This document shows positions 48,301 through 57,138 of a stretch of DNA of 64,000 nt, piece after piece. The notes under the pieces were generated by a model. That model saw only the letters and a program-made list of their open reading frames with translations. It was not told where the DNA came from and made no database searches. The stretch covers positions 496,001 to 560,000 of the forward strand of contig JAUIRK010001057.1 of NCBI GenBank assembly GCA_030549495.1. Reading direction: 5' to 3'. Made by a program: the position numbers and the translations under genes. The stretch's first letter is position 1. Every line of letters starts with the position of its first letter. Origin of the DNA: Nectonema munidae. Taxonomy: Eukaryota > Nematomorpha > Nectonematoida > Nectonematidae.

Positions 48301-50456
48301 AACAATGCTTTATCTTCTTTTTCTTCCTCAATCATTTCTTCTAAAGTAACCATGAAATTTTATTTTTCTTCTTCCTTGTATCCATTCTGCGGTGCGTATG
48401 CCCATATAAGGTTTACCAGCTTATCTCCTCCTGCCAGCTTGACTCGAATTAATCTATCTCCCTTTCTTTTCACTTCCATTACCTTGTTCTTCCACTTAGA
48501 TGAGAGTATAATCCCTACTCCATTCTTTTTGTTCGAGCTTCCAGTGTTAATAATTTTATATCCTTCCCCTATTTTCTTAGTACCTCCCCATCTTGTTTCC
48601 TGCAAACACATTACTTCAATACTTCTCTTCTTCATTTATTCTATCAACTCTAAAGCCTTACCTGTCATCAATCCTACATTCCATGTAGAAAACCTCCAGT
48701 CTTTCTCCCTTTTCCCACAAGTTTTTCGAACATTCTTTTTGATGTAGGCAGTTGGACACGCCCACGGAGTACTTTGAGCTGTCTCTTCGTTTGTATGGAT
48801 CATAGCATTGTTTGAATAGAGCTGAGTTTTTATAGCCGGATGCCCTTCCTGGCGCCAATCATTTTGTTTTCAAGTTTGAAAACCTTTAGCCTTTGCTCTT
48901 CTTTGAGCTCAACCCCAAGGCAGGGGCCATTTTGTGATCAGAGTTGTTTTCTCCTAGAACATTTGCCTTTCCGGGCTATAGTTAAAAACAACTCCGCCAC
49001 GAGAAGGCAGATCTAAATATTTACTGCTAGAGGCTTATTGAGACATTTCTAGGAGTATAGGAGCTTATCATTAGCATTTGGAGTTAGGGAAAAAGTCGCT
49101 GCTTCCTTGAAAAAAGTTGAAGAGATTTGTTTCCGATATGGTATCAGTGATTATAAAAATACATTTTCATAAATGAAATATGTGAAATCAGAATTTGAAA
49201 AGTTTTTTATAGCATAAATAATGAGTACATATATTTTCGGAAAAAAATAAAAAAAGATTTTTTTCTTAATATTTTTATCATGGACACATCTCAGCCAAAA
49301 TATGAAAAATATTATACTATGATTAAAATTCTTTACACTCGCAAGCAATTTTATAGTTGGAACACATTTCGAAACAAATATTCACAAATTTAAGAAAACA
49401 TTTTGTTCCGTAGTCTTTTTGTTGTAAATTCTTATATTTTAACTTTTAGGTTAAATAAATGAGATTATTTTCTTTATTCTTTGTGCATTGGTATATTCTG
49501 ATTATTGTCTTTATTCTTTGAGCATTGCCATTCTGCGTTATTTCTAAAAAGTTACATAATTAAATTTTTATTACTGAAAGTAAAACTTCAAGAAAAATAA
49601 TCAGTGAGACTTCTGACCCTGAACTTCCTGTCAAGAAGAGCGGGTCCACTAAATGATGTGATTTAATCTTGAATATGTGAGAGATAAATCTTTCAATTTA
49701 GCAGCCAATTCAGTGCTTATTGAAATATAGTTGAGTTTGTCTTCTTCTGAAAGTAAGAGAGCATTATCATGAAAATTAACAAGAGGAATTTCAATCCACA
49801 AATTTTGGTACAAATATTTTCTGCATCCTATTTATTTAAGGGTGATTTAATGAGTAAATCTGTTGTTGAAACTTTAAAAGATATCACTAAGTTAAGTTTT
49901 GCTAACCAAAATTGTTCACTCAAAACTTTTTACTAAAGCTGATTTTTTTATACAAAAAAGTAGCTCTTCTGTACTGCGTTGTAGAAGTTCATAGCGGGAT
50001 GTATGTTTCAAACCCATTTCTTCGCATAACAATGAGAATACACATGAGTTTGTAGCATTTGCAATAAAGTTCATACTTAATACAGCATCTGAAAGTGCAT
50101 ATTCAAATCAAATGTCCATTTCTTTAGAAACAAGAAATTTCGCAGTGTAATCCAAGATACACCTCCTAAATGTGTACCAATCTTTGTTTGTGCACAATCA
50201 ATGCAAATGCTAGCCATTTTTCTGCATTTTGAATTTCCTTTTTAAGATACACTATCAGTTTCTTTGTAATTTTTTTATTCCAATACTGTAGGTAAGTGAA
50301 AAAGGATGGAAGATTGTATTCTTTCTTCCAGTCCCCATATGCATCATAGGAAGTTTGATCTACATCATTTTCATTTCCGTGGAAGAAGAAGAGTGGAGTA
50401 AAGAGGCTTTCGAAGCAAAGCCAACACAGGCATCGCCCTTACTGAAGAATAAATGA
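30133..50456 (+). CDS. SLC17-family membrane transporter (sialin/phosphate-cotransporter-like), ten exons
   Basis: A complete spliced gene encoding about 487 residues, the usual length for SLC17 anion transporters with 12 membrane spans. Exons: 30133-30354, 30675-30908, 40897-40984, 41760-41855, 42616-42752, 42815-42961, 43061-43193, 45136-45291, 46092-46177, 50292-50456. All introns are GT-AG and all phases agree. Family marks: SFFGFCLFVSIRVNL (first span), ILSAVFYGIITAQIFPGF (second), RFLSGFGE-GLAMPAF across the exon 2/3 junction, RWIPPNERGSL, SPPFWAATAANIASSWGYFT, NGIILAFPFLLQWLV, and GFMTAISNTLATIPGFMVPG near the C-terminus. The start Met lies just after an acceptor-like site at 30122, implying a 5' leader exon upstream. 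Members carry sialic acid, glutamate, urate or phosphate; the substrate cannot be told here. No stop interrupts the model. Introns 2 and 9 are swollen by transposons. Confidence 0.9.
30355..30674. repeat. degenerate ATC/ATT trinucleotide microsatellite in intron 1
   Basis: Intron 1 is largely an interrupted (ATC)n/(ATT)n tract, densest at about 30411-30560. Confidence 0.75.
30675..30908 (+). CDS. SLC17-like exon 2
   Basis: Residues 75-152. The acceptor (TTTTTATATAG) and donor (GAA|GTAAAT) are both phase 0. It contains WSSQEEGQILSAVFYGIITA and RFLSGFGE. Confidence 0.85.
30909..33335. other. intron 2, proximal AT-rich part
   Basis: No feature is recognised between the exon 2 donor and the SINE at 33.3 kb. 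The small minus-strand frames near 32.3-32.6 kb have no domain. Confidence 0.5.
33336..33534 (+). repeat. tRNA-headed SINE, copy 2
   Basis: A 16-G run (33336-33351) leads into GTGAGTACGGTTGGTTAG. The B box GGTTCGATCC is at 33399-33408. The body motif GTGCCTTCTCGATGAAAACA and a (TTA)n tail at about 33519-33532 follow. It is the most complete of the copies seen and lies in intron 2 of the SLC17 gene, in its sense direction. Confidence 0.75.
33535..34691. other. intron 2 spacer with an approximate inverted repeat
   Basis: No gene is seen. Around 34316-34510 the sequence (TTTTAGGCTTATGGTTAGGG) recurs in inverted form at about 34550-34650. The arms share a segment near the words 'ttggctcca' and 'tggagccaa', which suggests a foldback element of about 300 bp. 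Confidence 0.4.
34822..35670. repeat. tandem array 1, ~150-bp unit
   Basis: Units start at about 34822, 34972, 35122 and 35272 (spacing 150). Two more diverged units start near 35459 and 35590. The unit begins TATGCTGAATTCAGTGGTGA and continues with TTTTTATGAAAATCAATCAA. It is most regular at the left and erodes rightward. Confidence 0.85.
36700..37890. repeat. tandem array 2, ~150-bp unit
   Basis: Repeating landmarks (AGAAGTAAACCGCAAATTTG) fall near 36846, 36996, 37146, 37292, 37444, 37596 and 37747, a period of 146-152 bp. Each unit also has TATAAAAACATATATTT and TGAGTCCAGAAATGAAA. Units at the right are most alike. The reverse complement of this unit recurs at 52.3-52.9 kb. Confidence 0.85.
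38286..40413 (+). pseudogene. piggyBac-like transposon, decayed
   Basis: The left end CCCATTAGTGCCCAGCATAA directly follows the TTAA at 38282-38285, which it shares with the 3.6-kb element. A sub-terminal motif at about 38409-38436 recurs inverted at about 40386-40413. The coding order is an acidic N-terminus, then AELFKLFYNDDILKMILEES and HKFIGIVLLTGYNTRPRQRM (38994-39272). The first catalytic D is in CIDEQMVPFF (about 39380). The second is in FFDNFFTSYDLLKEL (about 39617). Later come GGVDLLDRFVSLYRPIIKSK and a terminal Cys-rich zinc-finger part (GRCMLCKK, then CNVRLHPNCYF). Several stops and frameshifts break it, including an expanded A-run near 39723-39741. The right terminal repeat was not found. 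Confidence 0.85.
40414..40896. other. intron 2, distal part
   Basis: AT-rich intron sequence between the piggyBac remnant and exon 3. No other feature is seen. Confidence 0.5.
40897..40984 (+). CDS. SLC17-like exon 3
   Basis: It begins after TATATTTCAG at phase 0 and reads GLAMPAFQTMISRWIPPNER. Joined to exon 2 it gives GFGE-GLAMPAF, which lines up without a gap with the 'GLVEGVTYPA' region of sialin-type proteins. It ends TCA G|GTACTT, phase 1. Alternative acceptors at 40869 and 40884 would insert extra residues. Confidence 0.75.
40985..41759. other. intron 3
   Basis: AT-rich. No repeat or gene is recognised. Confidence 0.6.
41760..41855 (+). CDS. SLC17-like exon 4
   Basis: Phase 1 in and out. 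It reads SFFAKFVTYMGSAYISQFSL then LEGWKWTFYII. The W-W-FY pattern matches the GW-W-FYI start of a membrane span in SLC17 proteins. Confidence 0.85.
41856..42615. other. intron 4
   Basis: AT-rich. Only a short TA repeat near 42390 stands out. Confidence 0.6.
42616..42752 (+). CDS. SLC17-like exon 5
   Basis: It enters at phase 1 after AAAAG and reads GIFGILWWVFWQFLIYDDPN then HPFITQEEVKKIENSL. The D-P-HP-I---E pattern is the family's conserved loop between spans 6 and 7. It ends AAT|GTACAT, phase 0. Confidence 0.85.
42815..42961 (+). CDS. SLC17-like exon 6
   Basis: Phase 0 at both ends. It reads SWHICRSILLSPPFWAATAA then NIASSWGYFTLVILFPIFFE, corresponding to 'W--IL-S-P-WA--' and 'WG-YTL----P-Y' of the family. 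Introns 5 (62 bp) and 6 (99 bp) on either side are very short. Intron 6 has a small CACC microsatellite. Confidence 0.85.
43061..43193 (+). CDS. SLC17-like exon 7
   Basis: It opens NGIILAFPFLLQWLVTCLAG, the family's 'NG-L-ALPYL--W' span, and continues LISDVSINYDIFSKISVRRF. It ends TTT G|GTGAGG, phase 1. Confidence 0.9.
43194..45135. other. intron 7
   Basis: AT-rich. A plus-strand frame at 44622-44816 (QEINQKRLYRYAKTTLLQLF) is coding-like but matches nothing I recognise. Confidence 0.45.
45136..45291 (+). CDS. SLC17-like exon 8
   Basis: Phase 1 in and out. It reads GLVFPAFLSCGIGYFMCHTK and later SLIEISPKYSG, equivalent to the 'DIAPRYAG' turn before span 11. Confidence 0.9.
45292..46091. other. 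intron 8
   Basis: AT-rich. No feature is recognised. Confidence 0.6.
46092..46177 (+). CDS. SLC17-like exon 9
   Basis: Phase 1 in, phase 0 out. It reads GFMTAISNTLATIPGFMVPG then IAEYITRGK. The SNT-ATIPG motif is the clearest signature of the SLC17 family in the window. Confidence 0.92.
46178..50291. other. intron 9
   Basis: 4.1 kb, AT-rich. It contains an antisense RTE LINE fragment (47.9-48.9 kb). An antisense coding-like but unclassified stretch lies at about 49.6-50.2 kb (MASICIDCAQTKIGTHLGGV at its upstream end). Confidence 0.55.
47900..48870 (-). pseudogene. RTE-type LINE endonuclease fragment
   Basis: The minus strand reads SIEVMCLQETRWGGTKKIGE, NLIWAYAPQNGYKEEEK, ALLIGGDLNGHVGENCDRFK, HGYGKRNEDGERILQMAERN and later SSIDFILVRQKDAKNLED, then SQHKLLV. 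This is the apurinic/apyrimidinic-type endonuclease of RTE-clade non-LTR retrotransposons: E of LQETRW, D and N of GDLNGHVG, and D of IDF. An in-frame stop lies between the two long frames (48360-48362), with frame changes near 48090 and near 48640. The reverse transcriptase is absent, so it is an unusual internal piece rather than a 3' end. It lies antisense in the last SLC17 intron. Confidence 0.8.
50292..50456 (+). CDS. SLC17-like exon 10 (last)
   Basis: Phase 0 in. It reads VSEKGWKIVFFLPVPICIIG then SLIYIIFISVEEEEW, the last membrane span. A short cytosolic tail ending SPLLKNK and a stop at 50454-50456 follow. The acceptor is CTGTAG. Confidence 0.88.
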   Translation, partial: VSEKGWKIVFFLPVPICIIGSLIYIIFISVEEEEWSKEAFEAKPTQASPLLKNK

Positions 50457-50609
50457 ATTGAAAGAGAATGGCTCAAAATTTTACGACTTCATCTACTACT
50501 TACAAAAGAGATTATCATTTGACATATGTGTTTAATATTTCTGAATATTTAGAAATCTTATTGAATCCTGTTATCAATATAATCATTCAAATATCTTCCT
50601 TGCTTTTCA

Positions 50610-50653
50610 AATAAATTTTCATTTGAATCCAACAACTATACAAAATCAATAAA
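50610..50653 (+). promoter_or_regulatory. poly(A) signals for the SLC17-like gene
   Basis: AATAAA occurs at 50610-50615 and 50648-50653, about 155 and 190 bases after the stop codon. Confidence 0.5.
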
Positions 50654-50656
50654 GAA

Positions 50657-50864
50657 AAAAACATATAGACGTATACATATATTATTATATGTTTTAAAAA
50701 ACATAGACGAGTTTGTATTCATACTCTTTATCATTATTCTTTCCAAATGATAAATGGATAAAAAAAAATTTTATCCAATAATCAAATCATAGCCTCAAAA
50801 TTAGAAAATGAATGAGTATTTATTAATAAAAGAATTAGAATGAAAATTAAAAATAAGCATTCAA
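50657..50864. other. 3' flank of the SLC17-like gene
   Basis: AT-rich. Nothing recognised. Confidence 0.5.
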
Positions 50865-50955
50865 CTATGAGCAAAGAAGGTTGCTGAAGGATCGAACCGG
50901 AGATCTTGTGGTATGGAAGCTAAGTATCCTAATCAACCTCACCCGCGTCCACTAT
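50865..50955 (-). repeat. tRNA-headed SINE, copy 3
   Basis: On the minus strand the head GGGTGAGGTTGATTAGGATA leads to a B box GGTTCGATCC (50889-50898 on the plus strand). Then CAACCTTCTTTGCTCATAGTT resembles the CAACCCTGCTTTGCTCATA of copy 2. The head here is near full tRNA length. The body beyond is lost or diverged. Confidence 0.6.
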
Positions 50956-52034
50956 ATAGGTGTAGGGATGAGGGTAAAGTTTTTAGATTTAAACTAGAAA
51001 GGCTTTGCCCGATCAGAAAGTTATTGATGCTATTGAAATAAACTAAAATAAGATTGGCTCCACTTTTGAAGGAAAGAAAAAAAATTAACTTGCAACATGG
51101 AAGAAATGAAAGTACAAAATAAGGTAAAAACTCTTCCATTACTTCTTTATATAATGAGAAAATTGCTTGAAATGGCTAACTTTAATTTTGCATCTTTATA
51201 TTCAGTATTGACAACTAGAAAACGGTCAGTGCAAAAAAAGATATTTTTATTTTTGGGACATTCTAACTTAACATACGCGTTCATTCAATGTTTTTGCCTC
51301 TAGATACTTGTAGTTTCTTCTAACCTAAACAAAAGAGAAGTATTTGGAAAGTCTATATGTGAATCTTTTGATTATCTAACTTCAATGTAGAGTGTTTCCA
51401 TTCAATTTTTATCATCAATTCAGCTACATGGAAACAGAGCTAATTCCTTTATATTTTCTAAAACTTTCAGAAATTTTTATTTTATTAGATTCACACCTTT
51501 TTTCTTGAAATATGCAATATTTTTACAAAATTTTCGAACAGGCGCAAAATTGGTTACAAATTTGACGAAAAATCAATCAAATCCAATCAATATCAAATAA
51601 ATATACTTTAAGTAAATTCTACATGAATTATTTTTTATATTAATGTTTAGCTTTCTTTGAGGCAAAGATGATTTTGAATATTTTAGTGTAAATGTTTTCA
51701 TATTGATTAAATCAGTCAATCTTCCTGATTCCAATATTATTTTGAGTAAACCTATCTTTGAGCACTGTTTTTAAGGGCATAGCTCGACAGAAGCAATGTT
51801 GTAACTTTCACACAAGGTAAATAAGGTAGCTTGAATATTTTGATGAAAATACTGCACTATGCTCAAGTTATATTTTATTACTCGTAACAACGATTTAGAA
51901 TAATGTTTAGCTATTGTAGTAATCAGCCACGGTTTTAAGCCTATTTGAGACATTTTATCAATTTAGGCCCCGTACCTCAACCATATTAGTGATCGGAATT
52001 TGCAGTAACATTTAATCTTATTTGATGGGAATAG
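50956..52034. other. AT-rich spacer
   Basis: No gene or repeat family is recognised. Confidence 0.5.
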
Positions 52035-53110
52035 TCAGGGATGGATTGAAGAAATAAAAAATTCATTGTACAAAATTGGCTGAACCATATCCCTTCAAAT
52101 TTCGTGACTTTTTCTATAATAATCGCTATGGCTCCATCCTTTGATGCCATTTTCATGGTAGTTCATTGACAATCCTCTCATGTCAAAAACTGTAACAAAC
52201 AAAAAAAATTAAAATTTTTCAACAAATTTTTGATATTAGCTGTAGTTAACCTCATAACTTGGGGTCTATATTAGATGCTCCCTTGAATATTTATAGTTAT
52301 AGTTTTGAACGCATAACACTTATGTATATTTAATTTTATCAATAAACATGGATATTTTTAGAAAATGTAAATCAAAATTTTGATTGATGATAAATATATC
52401 TAATAAAATATTCATTCAAATTTTACATAAAATAACTAAATCGGCCATGCTCGTTTTATTTCTCGTCACAGTTCTTACATTTAGGATTTGAAAATACGTA
52501 TACGTGTTAATTAAATTTGCGGTTAACATCTAAAAATTGTCGCCAAAAAATTCATTCAAATTTTACATCAAATGTATGTTTTAATATTAAAGCGGTCATG
52601 TTGTTTCATTTCTGGACTCAGTTTTTGCATTTAAGGTTTGAAAATATCCGCCAGTGTCAATCAAAATTGCGATTTACGTCTGAAAACTGTCTCCAAAAAT
52701 ATTCTTTCCAATTTTACAAGAAATATAAGTCTTCAATGCCAAATCAACCATTTTGGTTTCATTTCAGTTTTGTTTTCGCAATTTGAGTTTGAAAATATTT
52801 CAAAGTTTCAATTCAATTTCCTGTTTATGTCTAAAAACCGTTTATAAAAATATAAAATATCTGTTTTCTATATCAAATTCACCATGTTGGTTAATTAAAA
52901 GCTTAGCGCCATTTTAAATATATCTCAAAAATTTCTATTTCTATACAGTTTCAACAGCATAACGCTTTTATATCTAAAAATTTATTTATAAAAATGAATA
53001 CCTATTTGAAAATCGTGAATCAAAATTTTGATTAGGGATAAAATTCTCTAAAAATTATCCTTAAAATTAAAAACAATTTTTTTTACTAAATCGATTATGC
53101 TTATTTCATT
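52035..53110 (-). mobile_element. partial second copy of the 3.6-kb array-bearing element
   Basis: Read on the minus strand, 52040-52350 matches the right inner part of the 34.7-38.3 kb element (CTACCATGAAAATGG, CATATCCCTTCAAATTT in inverted form). 52360-52900 matches its array 2 unit, with about four eroded 140-150-bp units. No terminal repeat or TTAA border remains. It is older or more damaged than the intronic copy. Confidence 0.75.
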
Positions 53111-54250
53111 TTCTACTTCATTTTGGTAAGTAAGTACCATTAAAAAAATATCCAGAAGTAACATTTGAATTAGTGATGTATGTGTGAAAATCTATTTTTT
53201 CTAAATCATTTTTGTCAAATTTTTTAGGAAAATCGTTATATGTTGGTTATATAGTACACATGTAATTTTTTTTAATATATTTTAGCTTATTATACTTTCT
53301 TGAATCATGGTGAGTATGAAATATTTATTTAGAAAAAAGAAAAACAAAACGCAATATTTATAATACTTTTTGAAGATGAGTATGAGATAAGGAAGCGACC
53401 TGAAAACAAATCAAAGAAAGAAAATGTGATCAAAAGTAAATTTTACCTGGATTATAATTGGTCAACGTAGTAGACTTATGGAGAGCATAATTTTAAAAAA
53501 GAAATTTGACTAAATGGAATATCTACGATGTCCCAATGATATAGAAAGTAGTGTAAAGATTTAATATTGAGTCCTTCAAAAAAGATTTTGACCGTGAAAA
53601 AGTAAAGAAAATGAAATTTTACAAATGTATTGACCAAGAAAGTCTATCTAACTTTTCGTATTTTATATATAAGTATTTAATTTCGTTTTTTATTTATTTT
53701 ATTTCTTCGTTTCAAAGACGAACACACTGCATGAAATATAGACATGCATGCATTCTTACTCTTTTGGAGTAGGAGCCGCACTATCCGTTATCTAATTAGG
53801 TCCCGAAATGCTTAGCGCCTGCACTACAATTAATAAATACTCATAAATTCAGCAAAGGATTCTCCACAAAAGCATTTATCAATCAAAATTAACCAAGTGT
53901 AAAACCGGACTAACTTCCTCACTTCAAAACGAACGAATAATAAATTAATCATTGAGTAAGTAAAAAATTCACAAATCCTATATTGACTTCAATCTTCCAT
54001 TCTATAAAAAAATTTTACAACTATAACCATAGGGGCTCACATTCTCGTTTTTCAAATTTATATTAGCTTTAGGTATGCATTTTTAAGCAAAATTATCATA
54101 TAATAATAATATATAAAAAGCTATATCTGTCCAAAATTATTGAGAAGGACAGTCACTAGACGTCAGATGTGAGCCTCTGAAATAGCCTCCACTATCAGGT
54201 AAATCACATCCACTGTTTAATTATAGCACAGTAAATACTACATTTTGAAG
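53111..54250. other. AT-rich spacer
   Basis: No gene is recognised. A slightly more GC-rich patch at about 53700-53880 has no identifiable content. Confidence 0.45.
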
Positions 54251-54251
54251 T

Positions 54252-54441
54252 ATGATAAAAATGAAATTAATAAAAACTTATAAATGCAGGTTGAAATATA
54301 TCATAACAATGCATGATGCCAAGAGATCAGATGCGCCTCCCTTATATGATTTTTCATCATCTTTTGAGAATGTTCAGATAGATAGACTGAGAATAAAGAG
54401 GTGTATTCTAGAACCAAATGATCAAAGATCAGAAATTTTAT
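54252..54441 (+). CDS. unclassified coding-like fragment cut by the piggyBac insertion
   Basis: An open frame (MHDAKRSDAPPLYDFSSSFE, then NVQIDRLRIKRC) runs up to the TTAA at 54442-54445, where the piggyBac-like element begins; its last codons lie inside that element. Its amino-acid content looks like real protein, unlike most random frames here. I recognise no family. It could be an exon or a remnant of another repeat. Confidence 0.25.
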
Positions 54442-54445
54442 TTAA

Positions 54446-56476
54446 CCCTTATAAGATCCTAGGGCTCATTTAAATCTAATTTTTTAAAAAATTATCTTTT
54501 ATTAAAAATTTCAAAATTATCATAGCCTTAAGTTTTTAGTATTTGTTACATATAATATAAAAATCACAAAATAATTTTTAAAACACAATAAAATGTTTAA
54601 CTTAATAGGATATATTTTTTTTATACATTTGAGACCCTTGGGTTCAAAAGAGTCCAAGCAAGAAAAAATTAGGATAATTAATTTTTTCCTTTCATAATTT
54701 AAGTTTTTTTTATTTTTTTTAGTACTAAATTGTTACATTTTTTATAAAGGCATGTACAGCGACTCTTCCCCTTCCATTAGCGAGTTTCCTGAGGTAGAAG
54801 ATCATGTTTCATTATGTGAGACTGAAGAATGTTATAGTGATTTTTCCGATGGAATGCTTTCTAATTTAGAAGATGAGGAAACTCATGAGTATAGTCTTTC
54901 GAAAGATGGGGAGACAAAATGGTATCATGACGATTTTAATTATTCAAGTAATAATAGCATATCAATGAAGCCAGGTCCAACAAGTTATGCTTGCTCAAGG
55001 ATAGAAGATGAGTACACAGCTTTTATGCAATTTTTTCCACCAAAAATTTTGAATACAATAATGAAGTGGACTAACATTGAAGGCAAAGTTGTGATGGGTG
55101 ATAGCTGGGTGGAGCTTGATACCGTAAAGTTTGAAGCTTATTTAGGCCTGTTGATTCTTGCTGGAGTTTTCAAATCCAAAAACGAGTCCACTGCCAGCTT
55201 ATGGGATGATGATACTGGGAGAAGTATTTTTAGAGCTACAATGTCTCTGAAAAACTTCAAAATGATTTCAAGAGTTTTACGATTTGATGACAAAAAAACA
55301 AGAGAAAATAGAAGAGAAAAAAACAAGTTTGCTCCAATTCAAGAAATTTGGGATGAATGTCTACCAAAACTTTTCAATCCCGGTTTTCAAGTAACAGTAG
55401 ATGAGCAGCTCAGAGGGTTCAGGGGAAATTGTCCTTTTAGACAGTACATTCCTACAAAACCAGATAAATATGGATTAAAGTTTTGGATTTTAGCAGATGT
55501 TGAGAGTTTTTACGTATGGAACATCCAGCCATATTTGGGAAAGCAACCTAGAAATGCAGCTGAAAAAAATCAAGGAGAGCGTGTTGTGATGAAGGACTAA
55601 AGGGTCACAACGTGACGTGTGACAATTTTTTTACATCTTTGAATCTGTCTAAAAGACTCTTAAAAGAGAGAAAAATGACTTTGCTTGGTACAGTTCGTAA
55701 AAACAAAAAGTTTATACCACCAGCAATACTTGATATAAAAAAGCGCCATGTATTTTCTTCTGTGTTCTTGTTCACCGAAGAAAACATGCTTGTTTCGTAT
55801 ATGCCTAAAAAAACAAAAACGTCTTCCTTTTATCTTCTTTTCATAAATCTAAAAGAATCGACGACTCTGAAGCAAAAAAAACCAGAAGTGATTATACATT
55901 ACAACAAAACGAAAGTTGCTGTTGATGTAGTTGATCAAATGGTATCAAATTATTCGGTCAAAAGAAAACAAAGCGCTGGCCCATTGTGGTTTTTAGTAAC
56001 ATAATTGATATTTCCGCACTTAATAGTTTTATTTTGTCAAAAGAGATTTTCATAAAAAACAAAAATTGTTGTGATGTCAGGCGAAAATATTTGGTTACAC
56101 TAGGAAAAAAACTTATAGAACCACTGATTAGGGCAAGGCCAAAACTGCCTAGAACTTTATCAAGCAAAAATTTGGTACTTAATATAAAAAAAAGAAATAA
56201 TCAAGAAGTTGAAGAAGAAATTTTTCATGGGCCAAAAAAAGCAAGGTGTCATCTTTGCATAAACACAAAAAATAAAATACCTCTGAAATGCTCTATTTGT
56301 GACTACTTTGCATGTAAAAATCATTTGAAATATGTTTGTATAAATTGTTCTATTCAATGTTTTTATATTTTTGTGCCATTTTAATAAATTTTTCAGGTGA
56401 ATTAAAATTTTGAAAAAAAAGGTTGAAAACAGCCCAAGGAACCTATAAAGTTGGGAAAATAAGGGTACCATAAGGG
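54446..56476 (+). mobile_element. piggyBac-like transposon, nearly whole, 2,031 bp
   Basis: TTAA lies on both sides (54442-54445, 56477-56480). The ends are inverted: CCCTTATAAG at the left and CCCTTATGGT when read inward from the right. The transposase occupies nearly the whole length in the plus direction, so this copy is complete at both borders. Its TIR differs from the CCC-ATTAGTGC type at 38 kb, so it is a separate lineage. Confidence 0.88.
54752..56384 (+). pseudogene. piggyBac-like transposase, two frameshifts
   Basis: This would be a DDD transposase of about 540 residues. An acidic N-terminus is followed by TKWYHDDFNYSS and the PGBD domain (KFEAYLGLLILAGVFKSKNE). The first catalytic Asp, D217, is in FQVTVDEQLRGFRG. 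The second is in TCDNFFTSLNLSKRLL (codon 55621-55623). The third region is KVAVDVVDQMVSNYSVKRK (about 55912-55968). Near the end is a Cys-rich zinc finger (ARCHLCIN, CSICDYFACKNHLKYVC). The frame shifts between 55600 and 55612 and again near 55965. All three catalytic Asp and the Cys/His residues remain. The damage is light, which suggests a recent insertion. Confidence 0.88.
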
Positions 56477-56480
56477 TTAA

Positions 56481-57058
56481 TGCAAAAAAAGTACAAATAT
56501 TTATGAAGTAACTCTTCCGTTTAACGCCATCTTTTATACGAATGTATAAAATTGAAGTGAAGCGCATAGAAGACTTTATCTCTTTATATTCGCTATATAT
56601 TTAAACGCGTTTTTTTGGATATCATAGAGAAGCTAAAGAAAAGGAAGGTAAAAAGTTTTAAATGACATAAAAGCGAAAATGCTTACATATGTAGGACCAA
56701 TAATTCCATTACTAGCTGAGAGGATAAAGAAAGACTTCCTAGAAAATGTACATGCTTTCATCCAATGTTTGTTGTTGTGTGGTTTATTGAAGGAAAAAGT
56801 TCTTATTTTGATAAAATTGAAAAAATAGTATTATTTTAATCAAAATAATCAAGTTTTTTTCTCATTTTTTAGATAGAGCAAATTTCATAAAGGTTAGAAC
56901 AATAAATAGAGTCTACAAAATTCAACCATGTAAATGGCTGACAGAAATTTTGCATACAGAAGTAAACATATAATTTTAGCCATGCTTGTCATAAAAACAA
57001 ATCTCCAAACAAAGAAACAATTCCAAATTTTTGCATATCTTAACCTAAATTAAACAGT
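56481..57058. other. AT-rich spacer
   Basis: Nothing recognised. The minus-strand frame at 56160-56567 is a shadow across the end of the transposon. Confidence 0.55.
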
Positions 57059-57064
57059 TTTAAT
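57059..57064 (-). promoter_or_regulatory. poly(A) signal for the WDR83-like gene
   Basis: ATTAAA, the common variant signal, on the minus strand about 75 bases past the stop codon. Confidence 0.45.
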
Positions 57065-57138
57065 TCCATAGGTCATCAAAAAAACGAAATATCCATCTCA
57101 CCTTCAGAACAGAAGGTAGGCAGAGCATGGTAGGAAGA

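Noticed and set aside
48145-48747. 200-codon plus-strand open frame
   Set aside because: It is the antisense of the RTE endonuclease fragment and is serine/proline/phenylalanine-rich for that reason.
50889-50898. Functional tRNA gene at the B box
   Set aside because: The body beyond resembles the SINE copies, and no clean cloverleaf was evident by eye.
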